From: Dromiciops gliroides
Taxonomy: Eukaryota > Chordata > Mammalia > Microbiotheria > Microbiotheriidae
DNA length: 64,000 nt
Direction: 5' to 3'
Assembly: GCF_019393635.1 (NCBI RefSeq)
Contig: NC_057866.1
Span: forward strand, 10,116,223 to 10,180,222
Position numbers and translations under genes: made by a program. Position 1 is the stretch's first letter; each line of letters starts with the position of its first letter. A model generated the notes under the pieces. That model worked only from the letters and a program-made list of their open reading frames with translations, was not told the origin of the DNA and ran no database searches. This document shows, piece by piece, positions 37,096 through 49,900 of this stretch.

Positions 37096-37730
37096 TGATG
37101 TAGGAGGCAAAAAGGGGTTAACAAGACCCAAGCTCTAATTCAGATATTAGTTCTAAAAGGGATTCAGATCCCAGTTAATGGATAACTTACAAGTCAGGAT
37201 GCTAGGTTATCGTACCCATGCTGATCTGTACCCATAACAGGAACAAAGGGAGCTAGGCCATGAAGACCTTAAATAAAATGACAGGCTGTAGAAATTCAAA
37301 CTAGGAATAAATGATAAATGAAGATGTTTTGAAACTAAGCATGGGAACCAGAAAGAGACATGTGCAGAAAAGGCCAAATTTGTTCCCAGATTCACCTTAT
37401 GACATGTAAACCCCCAAAACACACCTCCACTGAAAAAGGTATCTGCCTTGGGGTTGGCTTAAGACCCCAGGAACTCCAAATTAGGATAAGCCCTCCCCAG
37501 TACCTCCCTAAGGTGGAGATTATTATAATGAGACTGATAACCAATTTATCCATACTATAAATATAACTGTCTTTCCTTTCCTCATTTGAAAGATACCTTT
37601 CCACTTTTCTGGTTCTCTCCCTGTGGTCACTCACAGTATTGCAATAAAACCTGGCAAACTGACTCACTGAGTCTTGTAATTCTTTTGGGACCACTCACGA
37701 TCAATTTGACCCTAATTCCATCTCATATCA
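37096..37730 (+). repeat. 5' LTR of the retroviral fossil
   Basis: About 635 bp, starting TGATGTAGGAGG and ending in CA. A TATA-like ACTATAAATATAAC lies near 37552 and an AATAAA near 37643, giving U3-R-U5 order. Confidence 0.85.
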
Positions 37731-37802
37731 TTTGGCACCCAACGTGTGAGGAACTTTAAGTCCCAGACTCAAACTCTTTTTCCTTTTTTGAAAGCAGTGG
37801 GG

Positions 37803-37965
37803 GTGGGGGCAGCTGGGTGGCGCAGTGGATAAGCACCAGCCTTGGATTCAGGAGGGACCTGAGTTCAAATCCAGTCTCAGACACTTGACACTTACTAGCT
37901 GTGTGACCCTGGGCAAGTCACTTAACCCCCATTGCCCTACCAAAAAAAAAGAAAAGAAAAGAAAA
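37803..37965 (+). repeat. SINE inserted in the retroviral fossil
   Basis: Full-length MAR/WSINE-type copy just inside the 5' LTR. Target duplications GAAAGCAGTGGGG lie at 37790-37802 and 37966-37978, so it post-dates the retroviral insertion. Confidence 0.9.
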
Positions 37966-39451
37966 GAAAGCAGTGGGGTGAGACCTTGTTAAGGTAAGTT
38001 TGGGATCTGCCTTTAACTCCTGCACTTGGATTTTGGCTCATTTGGGAGGCCAGCTCACCAAATGGAACAGGGGTATTTCTTATTGATCCAGGATCAAGTG
38101 ATTTACCCTGAGGGATTTCGTCTTTTTTCAGAGAAGGGAAAGGGGGAATTGCCCTGTTGGCAAGACCCAGCAGTCTGGGGGACACTGTGGATTGGGTTCT
38201 TTGCAGTTAATTAATGGACACCCACGTGGACAAAGGTGTGGTGTTGGTAACCTTCGGGAGGGTACGGATGGGTCAGGAAGTTAGGGTAGTTCGGGGTGCA
38301 TTTTGACAAATTGGGAAAAGGGAGTAAGGAGAAAAAATTGGACGTAGAATTAAGGTGCAAATTGGGACAAGTCCGATTGCACTGACCTTAAAGGAAAATG
38401 GGTGATGTTTTATTGCAATACTGTCCGGCCACAGCAAACCCCTCATTCGGCTCTTGGGTTCTCCAGGATGGAGTATGCATTGTGTTTTTCTCCTCTGTTG
38501 CCTCAGAAACCTCAGTCACATTAGGTGGACCCCCAACGTCTGAGGTAGGATTTTTCTCAGGTGCAGTCTTAGCCCAACCCACGTTAGAGGGACAGGGAGA
38601 GAAAACATTCTGCATGACCCCCTGGGTGTTTCCTTACAAATTTGGAAAAAATGGAAAAAATTGGACATAGGTGAAAAGGAACAAAAGACTTATTTGCAAG
38701 AAAAAGATTTAAGGTAATAGACCTCCTGATTAGGTCCTATCAGAGTGGGCTGGTCAGGAAGAAGTAATATCTTATGGCTGTTTGCTTGCTTGTCTGTGTG
38801 GCCACTAGTCTGCTTGTTGACTTGTGCATTTATGTCTGTCAAATGTTGTGATTGTGTTGTATAATCCGTGGGGAATTTTTGGTTGTACACCTGTAGTCTT
38901 TCAGAGCAGTAGCCAGGCTCTGAAAGTAGGGGGAAGGGAAGTCTCTGACTTCTGGATATCTGTACAGGTGTGTGTCTACTTAAGAGTTTGAATTTGGAAT
39001 TGGGATGTAACTTCTTTGCTAGGCATTCATAGCCTTAGATGAACATTGTAAAAGCTGGTTTGAAAATGCTGCTACTTTGAAACCTTTTGTAGTGGAATGG
39101 TTAAAAAATCAGGAACTATTTGTCATGTGTAAAAGTTTCAAAGCTAGTGAAGCGTAACTTGTGCTGTTGGTCTTTCCCCGCTCCTTCTCAGGTGCTGACT
39201 GGCTACGCAGCACCAGAGCTATGAGTGGGTGAGAGAGAGAATGTTTAGAAAATCTTAAGAAACTGTCCAGAGAATTTTAAATGATTGGCAAAAGCAGATA
39301 GAAAGAAAACTGTGCCATTTTGTACTGACTGTTCAAATAATTTGGAACCTTAAGGAAAAAAAAAAAGGAGGAGTATATTTAAGGTGCACTGCCACTTTAA
39401 GTGCTCACCTGCCATTTCAAGGTTTGTGAATTCTAGAAGAAACCAAAGAGG

Positions 39452-39618
39452 TTTTTTGGGTTTTTGGTTTTTTTTTTTTTCCAGTAAGGCAATTGGGGTT
39501 AAGTGACTTGCCCAGGGTCACACAGCTAGTGAGTGTTAAGTGTCTGAGGCCATATTTGAACTCAGGTCCTCCTGACTCTGGGGCCGGTGCTCTATCCACT
39601 GCGCCACCTAGCCGCCCC
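39452..39618 (-). repeat. SINE inserted in the retroviral fossil, inverted
   Basis: Long reversed A-tail at left, head CCACCTAGCCGCCCC at right. Similar CCAAAGAG flanks on both sides suggest its target duplication. Confidence 0.9.
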
Positions 39619-40590
39619 CAAAGAGTTTTAAAGTTCCTTTTAAATTGGTGTATGTGTGTTAAAAATTATTGGAAACAAAGCAAATGATGGTTTTAACAAA
39701 AACAGGTGTAGTTGTTGTTTCCGCTAAAAGAGAGGAAAGCATTGGAAGCTGGTAAATCATTACACAGAAAAAGACCTTCTAGACGTTTTAAAATTTGTAA
39801 CCTTGCCAGAAAAGAGCTTGTTACAAGGAATGGTTTTGCTGAGGATTTATAAGGTTGTTTATTATATAGAAGTCATTTCTAATGATTGATCTTTACACCA
39901 GGATAAAGTTTAAACCTGAGAAGGAGGAAGGAAAAACGAAGCAACGTGTGTGTGTGTGTCCTGGTAAATCTTTTTGCTCATTGCAATTCCATGAGAGTAG
40001 AGGTTTGCTATTTGAGATAAAATATTTGGGGACTGTCATTTATATTGTTTTGAGTTTTGAATTCAGGTATAATTGTTTGGATGGTTAAGCCAGTAATGCA
40101 AGTACAGGAGAGAATGCCACAAATCAGTGCCACAAGAGGGAATGTGCTGCTTACACGGGGAGGTATCTGGGAAAAAGCCGAGGACAATTTCAGACTCAAT
40201 CCGAGGTAGGCTCCTTCTGGCTCATTGAGTTCTGACTGAATAGGAAAAGTTTCCCCACCTGGCTATCCCTAAATTTGGCTAGTACTGTATGACTGGTGGT
40301 CACTTGTAACTTTTACCTGAAATCAAACAGAGCTAAGGATGTTTTATCCTGGCCCTATAGTCATGTCCCTGCTTTTTCTTTTATAGCAGATTTCCATAAT
40401 CAGTAGAAGAAATGAGCACAATGCAAGTATGTAAGATCTTACTGTTTTCAGTTTAAATGTGTGGTCACTTGATATGTCAAACAACAAGGTATATTAATAT
40501 TCAGGCTTGTCATCTGCCTGCTGATGCTTACATGGTATTATGATAAGGTTAAATTAACTGGGTATTTTTTTGGTTTAGAAGAAAGTGAAA

Positions 40591-40744
40591 GGGAGCGGCT
40601 AGGTGGTGCAGTGGATAAAGCACCAGCCCTGGATTCAGGAGGACCTGAGTTCAAATCCAGCCTCAGACACTTGACACTTACTAGCTGTGTGACCCTGGGC
40701 AAGTCACTTAACTCCCATTGCCCCACAAAAAAAAAAAAAGACGA
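40591..40744 (+). repeat. SINE inserted in the retroviral fossil
   Basis: Full-length copy with an A-tail. Flanks GAAAGTGAAA at 40581-40590 and 40745-40754 are its target duplication. Confidence 0.9.
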
Positions 40745-41655
40745 CGAAAGTGAAATTCCTCCACATTCTGATGAGAGGGAGGATGGTAACTAGGAAATGT
40801 AGTTATGCATTTTAGGTTTTACCATAAATCTGCCCAATCAGATCTCTGTTATGTACTGCCAAGGGCACCAAGCTACCAACTCCATAGTACAAGGGAATCA
40901 CAGGGCAGACCTTGCTGTTAGATTAGCTGTTAAGTCCATTGACCAGTCAACTGTACCCTGCTCCCCTTGCACCCTATTGTGCCCCAAAGGTATTTCCCCT
41001 TCCTAAACCAAGGAGGAGATTATGTCTTTAGTATTAACTACCACTTGCTTAAACTCATATGTTATCTTGGGCTATTTGGATCTCAGAGTAAGAATGCTAG
41101 TGTCTCTTCTCATACTAGAGTCAGAAGAGGAACCTGGGATAATTTTCTTTGGTGGGTCTGGAAAACTGCTGCCCTCACTATTCCTTTTGTTGGGTAACTT
41201 GAACATGAATCTGTGCTTACAAATGTAACTTTTGTAATAGAATAAGTTTCTAATTCTACTGCCTTAGGGTTACAAGAATTGGAAGAGTGCTGGAATTCTC
41301 TGGTAAATGTGGTCCTGGACTAAGGCGGAGTCTATATGGTTCAGAACACCTCCTGAAGGTTGAGCTCCAGTACAGAGGTTACCTGGGTGGCTGAAACTGT
41401 TCACAACTGCTTGCTTTGTCCAGTTTTTCATATAACTCTTAGATTTGTTCTGTATTAGGATCTCTGTTGCCCCTTGGTCTGTTTGTAAATCATTTGTGTT
41501 TTGTGTTGTGGTTCTTGGATTTGTAACTCTAGTTCCTAGATCTCTCTCAATTCATAAACCCCCTGTGGGCCCCTACTTCACCCCCACTCAGCAGGAAGCA
41601 GTAACAGAAGAGATGATCTTCGTCCTTTTTCCCAGGGTATGTGAAAAGGGGGGAA

Positions 41656-42334
41656 TGATGTAGGAGGCAAAAAGGGGCTACAGAAAAACCTAAGACCCAA
41701 GCTCTAATTCAGATATTAGCTCTAATAGGGATTCAGATCCCAGTTAATGGATAACTTACAAGTCAGGATGCTAGGTTATCATACCCACGCTGATCCGTAC
41801 CCATAACAGGAACAGAGGGAACTAGGCCATGAAGACCTTAAATAAAATGACAGGCTATAGAAATTCTAATGAAAAATGAAGATGTTTTGAAACTTAGCAT
41901 GGGAACCAGAAAGAGACATGTGCAGAAAAGGCCAAATTTGTTCCCAGATTCACCTTATGACATGTAAACCCCAAAACACACCTCCACGGAAAAAGGTACC
42001 TGCCTCGGGGGTTGGCTTAGGACCCCAGGAACTCCAAATTAAGATAAGCCCTCCCTTGTACCTCCTAAAGGTGGAGATTATTATAATGAGTAGGACAGGC
42101 CCTCCCCTGTACCTCTCTAAGGTGGAGATTATTATAATGAGACTGATAATCAATTTATCCATACTATAAATATAACTGTCTTTCCTTTCCTCATTTGAGA
42201 GATACCTTTCCACTTTTCTGGTTCTCTCCCTGTGGTCACTCACAGTATTGCAATAAAACTTGTGAAACTCACTCACTGAGTCTTGTAATTCTTTTGGGAC
42301 GACTCATGATCAATTTGACCCTAATTCCATTCCA
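41656..42334 (+). repeat. 3' LTR of the retroviral fossil
   Basis: About 680 bp, homologous along its length to the 5' LTR. It is longer mainly because a unit of about 50 bp (ending GTGGAGATTATTATAATGAG) occurs twice in tandem here and once in the 5' LTR. Confidence 0.85.
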
Positions 42335-43090
42335 CCTGGAGGCACACAGTCCCCCAACTCACACACTAGGTCTACCTACAAGGTTACCCCAGGTTCAAGA
42401 TATTCTGAGATTCTGGATCCACCAAAAACCACATAGCTCATGAGCCCCCACCAATGTGTTCAGCCTTAATTGTCAGCCAGAGGACACAATCCTAAGCAAA
42501 GGATCATAGATTTAGAGCTGGGACTGAGGAGGGCATCTGGCTCAACTTCCTTCTTTGACAGATAAAGAAACTGAGATCCAGCAAGACCTTTCTACATTTT
42601 GATTTCCTTTATGAGTTCACTACTAGTGAGGGACTGATGGAGACAAAGGAGAGTCCCAAGCAAAGTGCCTGAGGACAGTATGAAGAGGATGAAGACACTT
42701 GAAGCTACAGCGATCAGGACGACCTCGAGGAGAAGTTGGCACCTGAGCTGGGCCTTGAGGGAAGACAAGGATTTTAACAGGCAGAGGGAGCATTAGGGAA
42801 TGTCTGCAAAGGTATGGAGATAGGAAATACGATGCTGAGCTTGGGAAACAGCAAATAAGTCAGCTTGGCTAGCATGTTGATGGTTTGAAGAGGAGGAATA
42901 GGAAATATCTGGAAAGTAGACGGCTCAGGTTGTGATGGCTTTAAGGGCAGTTTGAAGTTTGATTCTATCCTAGAGGCAATAGGGAACCACTGAAGGTGGC
43001 ACAGTGGATTACACATTGAGCCCAGAGTCAGGAAGACCTGAGTTCAAATCCAGTTTCAGACACTATCTGTCCCAGTTTCCTCCTCTCTAA
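42335..43090. other. Intergenic sequence with repeat scraps
   Basis: 42505-42595 has an old repeat (GATCATAGATTTAGAGCTGG; AACTGAGATCC). 42995-43090 holds a partial SINE (GGTGGCACAGTGGATTACAC; GAGTTCAAATCC). The rest is not recognised. Confidence 0.45.
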
Positions 43091-43104
43091 AATGAGAAGA
43101 GGGC

Positions 43105-43640
43105 AGCTATGTGGTGCAGTGGATAGATAGAGTGCTGGGTGGGGAGTTGGGAAGACTCATTTTCCTGAGTACAAATCTGGCCTCATATTTACTAGCTGTG
43201 TGACCCTGGACAAGTCACTTAACCCTGTTTGCCTCAATTTCTTCATCTGTAAAATAAGCTGGAGAAGGAAATGGCAAACCACTCCAGGATCTTGCCAAGA
43301 AAACCCCAGTGAGGGGCAGCTAGATGGCGCAGTGGATAGAGCACCAGTCCTGGAGTCAGGAGTACCTGAGTTCAAATCTGGCCTCAGACACTTCACACTT
43401 ACTAGCTGTGTGACCCTGGGCAAGTCACTTAACCCCAATTGCCTCACTAAAAAAACAAAAAAACAAAACAAAACAAAAAACCCCAGTGGGTTCACAAAGA
43501 GTCAGACACAACTGAACAACAATAACAACAAAATGGGGATAATAACACCACCTAATTTGCAGGGTTGTGAGGATTAAATGAAATAATTGTAGAGTGCTTA
43601 ACGCACAGTAGGTGCTTAATCATTCTTATTCTCTCCCTTC
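43105..43640 (+). repeat. Long SINE split by a younger SINE
   Basis: The outer long SINE (43105-43311 plus 43489-43640) reads through GGAGAAGGAAATGGCAAACC and AAGAGTCAGACACAACTGAA, ending in a MIR-like ATGAAATAATTGTAGAG. It is interrupted by the element at 43312-43476. Confidence 0.85.
43312..43476 (+). repeat. SINE, MAR/WSINE type, nested insertion
   Basis: Full-length young copy with target duplications AAAACCCCAGTG at 43300-43311 and 43477-43488 from the host SINE. Confidence 0.93.
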
Positions 43641-43957
43641 TTCCCCAGAAAGTTCTTCAGCAAGGCAACAGTGGGAAGGAACTGGATGAGAACCATTGTG
43701 GAAGTAGAATGAACCCATTTCTTGGATAACCCATTTATTGACTTATTGAAGGGTGAAGCTGTGAATCTGGCTGATGCGAAGGCCTGGTGGCTCTGTCCCC
43801 AGCAAGGTCAGACTCCCCAGAGTGATGGCATCCCGTATCATCGCCAGCCCCAGACAGGTGCAAAGTGCAGGCCCTCCAGGGTAATGGTTAACCAGAGACA
43901 TGGACAGCCCATCTATAAGTAGTCTCCAGCTGGGAGGAGTGAGAATTTCCTGGCACG

Positions 43958-46900
43958 ATGCAGTGGTGGAAGGCGATCCTGCTAGTGCTAGGGCTTGCTG
44001 CCCTGTTTAGTCTGGGCATCATCCTGGGACACTTCGCCATTCCCAAGGCTGACCAGCCTGAAGCAACTGTCCCTATCAGCCCCATCCAGGACCTGGACCA
44101 GGAAATGCTAGAGACGGTGATGGGTCAACTGGCTGCCAGCAGGATCCAGGAGAACCTCAGGTGAGAAAGGAGATGGCCCCAAGGATCTCCACATGGGCAC
44201 AGGCCCCATCCTTCTGCCGAGGTGCGCCTACAGTGATGAAGCACCTCTTCCTACCCACAATGGCCTCCTGAGGACCCAGCCACTCTATCTCCCCCCAGCA
44301 CCACCAGTGTGACCCAGCCCCACCTTCCTCCCTGCAGGGAGCTGTCCTTGAAACCCCATCTGGCCACCACCTTGAGGGATGACTATCTGGTTCAGCTCCT
44401 TCTGCAGAGGTGGCAGAGCCCCGATTCGGGGCTGGATGCTGCCGGGCAGGGGGTCTACGAGGTGCTGCTGTCCTTCCCTAGCCAAGAGCAGCCCAACACT
44501 GTGCGAGTGGGTAAGGCTGGGCTCTGCTGGTGTGCAGATCACAAACAGGGGAGTGGGAGGGCAAGGGAGCAGAGCTGGCCTGGCTCCAGGGGGGCAGCAG
44601 TCTGCAGTAGCAAGGAGCCTGTACGTGGGGTCAGAGTTCAAACCGTGACTCAGACCCTCACTTGCAGAGTGACCCTGGGCTTCTGCCATCCTGTTTCCCC
44701 ACAGTGAGCCCTGGGGGAGCCACTCTCTTCTCTGCCCAGCAGAGCGAGGCGAACCTTACTGGGGAGCAGGGAGACCCAGAAGTGGTGCAGCCCTATGCTG
44801 CTTATGCCCCAGCAGGAACCCCTCAGGTACGGACCCTCCACTCCAGCTCTCTTTCCCCCCTCACCCTACAGTGAGCTAAACCTCCCACTTTCTCCTTGGA
44901 TTTGGAATTAGGAGATTGGGCAGGATCTGAGCCACTGACTAGCCGGGTAGAGGTGTCCATCTCCCCTTTTGCAAAAGGAGGGTTCAAGAGGCAGTGTGGT
45001 GCAGTGGATAAAGCACTGGCCTTGGATTCAGGAGGACCTGAGTTCAAATCCTGCCTCAGACACTTGACACTTACTAGCTGTGTGACCCTGGGCAAGTCAC
45101 TTAACCCTCATTGCCCCAGCAAAAAAAAAAAAAAATTTAAAAAGAGGGCTCAAAGAGCCTTTGGGCCTCTCTCCTGCATGCTGCTCCCTCTGCCCCACCC
45201 CTCCTTGTCTCCTGTCCATTCCAGGGTCTCCCCTCTTCTCTGATTTCTTGCTCCTTGGGCCCAGGGTCCCCTGGTCTACGCCAACAGAGGCACAGAGAGT
45301 GATTACGCCTACTTGAAGGAGCAGGGCATCGACCTCAATGGCACCATAGCCCTGACCCGATATGGTGGGGTGGGGCGAGGAGCCAAGGTGAGCAGGCATC
45401 AGATGCCTCTTGGGACAGTGCAGAAGCTGGGCCAACGAGAAGAGAGGGGGCAGCTAGGTGGCGCAGTGGATAGAGCACCGGCCCTGGATTCAGGAGGACC
45501 TGAGTTCAAATCCATCCTCAGACACTTGACACTTACTAGCTGTGTGACCCTGGGCAGGTCACCTAACCCTCATTGCCCCACAAAAGAGAGAGAGAGAGAG
45601 AGAGAGAAAGGGAGGGAGGGAGGGAGGGAGGGAGGGAGGGAGCAGGAAAGAGAGTAGGGGTGTGGCATGGCCCAGCCTGAACTGGAGGTCAGGAGACTTC
45701 CTTAAGCTCCAGGCTGGGTCTGAATCCTGGTGCTGCCATTAGCTGGCACTTAGATGGGCTGGCCCAGTCCTTTGCCCACTCCTCAAGGGGCCTTCCTTTT
45801 CCCTCCCTTTCCAGCCAACCCAGACCAACATGAGGCAGGCTTCTGGGACCCCTCTCTAGGTTTGAATTCTACAATCCTAACCCGTTGTCTCCCCCACCCC
45901 CAGTAGCCTCCATCGGCTCACTGTTGCTCCCTCCTGGTTCCTGGCAGGGGGCTCTGGCATGTGACCACTGCCTGGGACCAGGCTTCCAGAAGGTGTTGAG
46001 GTTGGAACTGGGACTCCAATGATGAGATTATCAAGCCTTCTTCTCTTAAGCATCTCCTGGCTCCAGAACAAGAGGGTGGGGAGGGAAGGAGCCTAGAGCC
46101 AGAACGCTGGAGCTGACCATCACTGTCCTCTATCCCTATAGGCTGTGAATGGAGCCAAGCATGGGGTGGCTGGGCTTCTGGTCTACACTGACCCCAGGGA
46201 CATCAATGACAACCTGAGATTCCCTAATGAGACTTTTCCCAACTCCTGGGCCCTGCCTCCTTCGGGAGTGGAGCGTGGTTCCTATTTCGAGTACTTTGGG
46301 GACCCCCTAACACCCTACTTTCCTGCTACCCCTTCTGCCTTCCGCCTGGAGAGTGACAACATTCAGGGCTTTCCCCCAATTCCCACCCAACCTATTGGCT
46401 TTGAGGATGCTCAGGTGCTCCTCTGGTGAGTTCCCCTTCTCACCCCTTTTGGTTGGTGTGTGTGGGGGGGACCCTTTCTTTTCACCTCCAGGGAGCATCA
46501 TCTTTCATCCCCAGGCAGGCCAGCCCCACCCCTGACCCCTGGCCGGGCCTCTCGGGACAGTGCCTTCCCCTCTCTGGGCCTCTTCCCCAGCCCTGTCATA
46601 GGAGGTTGTTGAAACACTCTCTCAGGTTAGTTCCAGCTTTAAATCCTGTGACCTCCTTCGCAGTAACCTCGGTGGGTCTATCGCTCCCGATTCCTGGCAG
46701 GGAGCCCTGGGATGTGACTATAGGCTGGGATCAGTTTTCCTGGACAACGGGACTTTTCCCCGGGACAGGTGAAGCCGTCCCTTTCTTGCTGAGTGTCCCT
46801 CCCTCTCCCTGTGGCGCCCTTTGCCCCCTTCCCTCCTCCCCTGGACTCCAGCTTCTCCCCATCACTTAGAACTCCCCCCCCAGAATCCTAGAGCTGGAAG

Positions 46901-49900
46901 GGACCCTTGGGGGGAGTGAGGGGAGGACCTTGAGGGGGCTTCCTTGCCCAGGGCCTGTCCTCCCCCTTCCCAGCCCCAGGCTCTGTCCTTTCTCTGTTCT
47001 TCACCATCTCCTTCCATCTCTCCCTCAAAGTCTGGTGAATGTCACTGTTCACAACCGGCTAGAGCTTAGGAATTCCTCCAATGTCCTGGGCATCATCCGG
47101 GGAGCTGTGGAGCCTGGTAAGGAAGCCCCTCTGCCAACTTGGCACCATCCTCCCAGCCACACCTCCCCCAGCCTCCCCATGACGACCCTCTCGGCCCCCG
47201 GGGATTGTCCCTCTGCTCTATCACACCGGCCCCTTCCTGCCTCCTGTGCCCTAGACCGCTACATTCTGTACGGGAACCACCGGGACAGCTGGGTCCATGG
47301 GGCCGTGGACCCCAGCAGCGGCACCGCTGTGCTCTTGGAGATCACCAGAGTGTTGGGGACCCTAGTGAAGAAGGGTGAGGCCCAGACGCCCTGCCCCAAG
47401 GCCCCTCCTGTGACTCTGGGCTCTCCTCCTCAGAGTCCTGCCAGCTAGCTCTCCCTCCACGCCCACCTCTATGAACTCCAAGCTTGCCTCTTCTTGGCTT
47501 CCTGACCGCCCCATTCCCTGTAACCTCATCAGGCTGGGTCTGGAAATCAGAGGCTCTCCTTCCCAAAGCTGGCACTATCATGTCCTACTAAGGCCTTGGG
47601 CCCATTTCTGCCACAGTGGAATGAGGGCTTGAACCAGGAGCCTCGGAGGTCCTTCCTTTCGGCTCTGATGAATGGACTAACGAAGTGCATTCTCCCAATG
47701 CCTTGTTACTGGGCCACCCTCTGAGGACCCAGACAGCCCTGTCTCGTAACTGTCTCCTCCAGGAATGTGGAGACCCCGCCGGTCAATCGTATTTGCAAGC
47801 TGGGGGGCTGAAGAGTTTGGCCTCATTGGCTCCACTGAATTCACAGAAGTGAGTGTCCCCACAGGCCGGGCAGGAGGGAGGCTGGGGGTGGGGGGAGATG
47901 ATCTGCTGACCTTTGGCCTCTAATCTCCAGGAGTTCTTCACCAAGCTGCAGGAGCGTGCGGTGACTTATATCAATGTGGACATCGCTGTGTTTGGTAAGG
48001 GCAAGGTTGAGGCTGAGAAGCCTGGAGGTTCTGAGTCAGGGTCCTGGGGCGAGATCAATGGTCAGCTCCCCAGGAGGGTGACAGGGAGGGGGAGTCTGAC
48101 TTGTGTTCATTCCTCTTTTCCCAGCTAATGCTACCCTGAGGGTACAAGGGACACCCCCTGTCCAGAGTGTTGTCTTCTCTGCAGCCAAACAGGTGCAGGG
48201 AGGGGGAGGGAAAGGGATGTGGGGGAGAGTCCCGCAGAGGGTCTGGGTGGGAAGCTGAGGCAAGAAGTCTGGCCGCCTCACTCACCTCACGCCCAGGTCT
48301 CGGCACCGGGAAAGAGCAACCTGACAGTTTATGACAATTGGCTCCAGTACAGCAACCGAAGCAGCCCTGCTCATGGCCTCATACCCAGGTGAGGAGGAGC
48401 CTGGGGTGCGAGGAGACCATGGAGCCAGGGGTCAAATAATCGATTCATCAGCAAACATTTATTAAGTATCTACTACACTCTGGGCACTGTGCCAGGTGTT
48501 GGGGCTGCTGCCCCTACCCTCAATGAGTTCACACTCTCCTGGGGAGGAACAAATTCCTTTATAATAAGTAGAGGCAAGCATGAGCCCTGCCCCCTCCTCC
48601 TGCAGACTGGGCTCCCTGGGCGCCGGGAGTGACTACGCTGCCTTTGTCCACTTCTTGGGAATCACCTCCATGGACATTGCCTACACCTATGACCGGGTGA
48701 GTGAGGCCCCTGGGGCTTTGTCCCTGGGCACAGATGTGGGGAAGGAGGTCCTGGGTCCTCACATTCCAGCTGGCCTCCTCTGTAAACTGGTTTCCTGGCT
48801 GTAGCTCAGGGCCTCTGGCCCCAGGGTCCCATCTCCCTCCTCTCCCGGCATGTCTGATCCAGTACCCCCACAGCTGGGCGAGCCTCTTGCACCATCCCTG
48901 ACCTAGACCGTGACCACTGGGCCAGGAGTGGGCCCTACGTGTGTCCTTGGAGAGCCCGAGGCTCCTCACCCCTGCTCAGGGCTTGGAGCCCCCTTCTGGC
49001 TCCGGCCTCCCCAGCCCTGACACCCTGGCTGAACTGAACCCCTCCGCCGCCCTCGCTCACTCCCCCAGACCAAGACTTCGGCCCGGATCTACCCCACCTA
49101 CCACACTGCCTTCGACACCTTTCAGTATGTGGAGAAGTTTCTGGACCCTGGTGAGCAGGAGGCCCAGGGGCCCGGGGCAGGGTGTTTGGGGAGCAGGGCT
49201 GATCCCGCCGGTGCCTTTCTCTGTGCAGGCTTCACCAGCCACCACGCAGTGGCCCAGACTGTTTCTAACATCCTGCTGCGTCTCAGCGACAGCCTCTTGT
49301 TGCCCTTCAACGTCAGTGACTACAGTGAGACCCTTTGGAGCTTCCTCCAGGCTGCTCAGGACAGCCTGGGGCCCGGGCTAGAACAGCAAGGCATCAGTCT
49401 GGGTACCGTCGGGGCTTTCCCTTATAGTCCAGCACTGAGGCCTGGGGCTGCTGCGCCCTGGGCTGAACCACGTGCTCTCTCCCTCCCATCACAGGGCCTC
49501 TGGTCTCAGCTGTGGAGAGGTTTGACAGGGCAGCAGTTGCCCTGGATGGGCACATCCAAACCCTCAAGAACACGTCTGAGTAAGTAGGGAAGGGGAGGGG
49601 CTCTCAGCCAGGGCCCCAGGAGGGAACAGGGGGAGGCGGCCTGATGCATGGAGTACCGCGCCCCCCCCCCCCCTGCCTCTAGGATCCAGGCCAGGCTCTT
49701 CTTCTTCTGGGGTTTAAAGCCCTCCCCAGCCTGGGGCAGGTCAACCTTTCTGCACTTAACATTTCAGCCTGTTTGTTTACTATTCCCTAAATGTACCCCT
49801 CACTACATCGCCCACTTTATCGCCTTTGCAGTTGATGAGCACTTTTATTAATCATTACTATATTGGGGGCACTGTCCCAAGCACCGGGGATACAGACGAA

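Larger units (their letters stand above)
37096..42334 (+). mobile_element. Endogenous retrovirus fossil, class II-like, with two LTRs
   Basis: An old retroviral copy with LTRs at both ends, a lysine-tRNA-type primer-binding site just inside the 5' LTR (about 37733-37750) and a purine-rich tract just before the 3' LTR (about 41644-41655). The internal part is only about 3.9 kb, and I recognise no intact gag, pol or env, so it is broken or was a non-autonomous form, with many breaks. Three younger SINEs lie inside it. The LTRs differ at a few sites per hundred bases, which suggests an insertion tens of millions of years old. Family assignment is tentative, from the primer type and LTR size. Confidence 0.8.

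Noticed and set aside
38398-41663. Short frames inside the retroviral fossil considered as genes
   Set aside because: All are under about 90 codons, carry no recognisable domain and lie in decayed element sequence.
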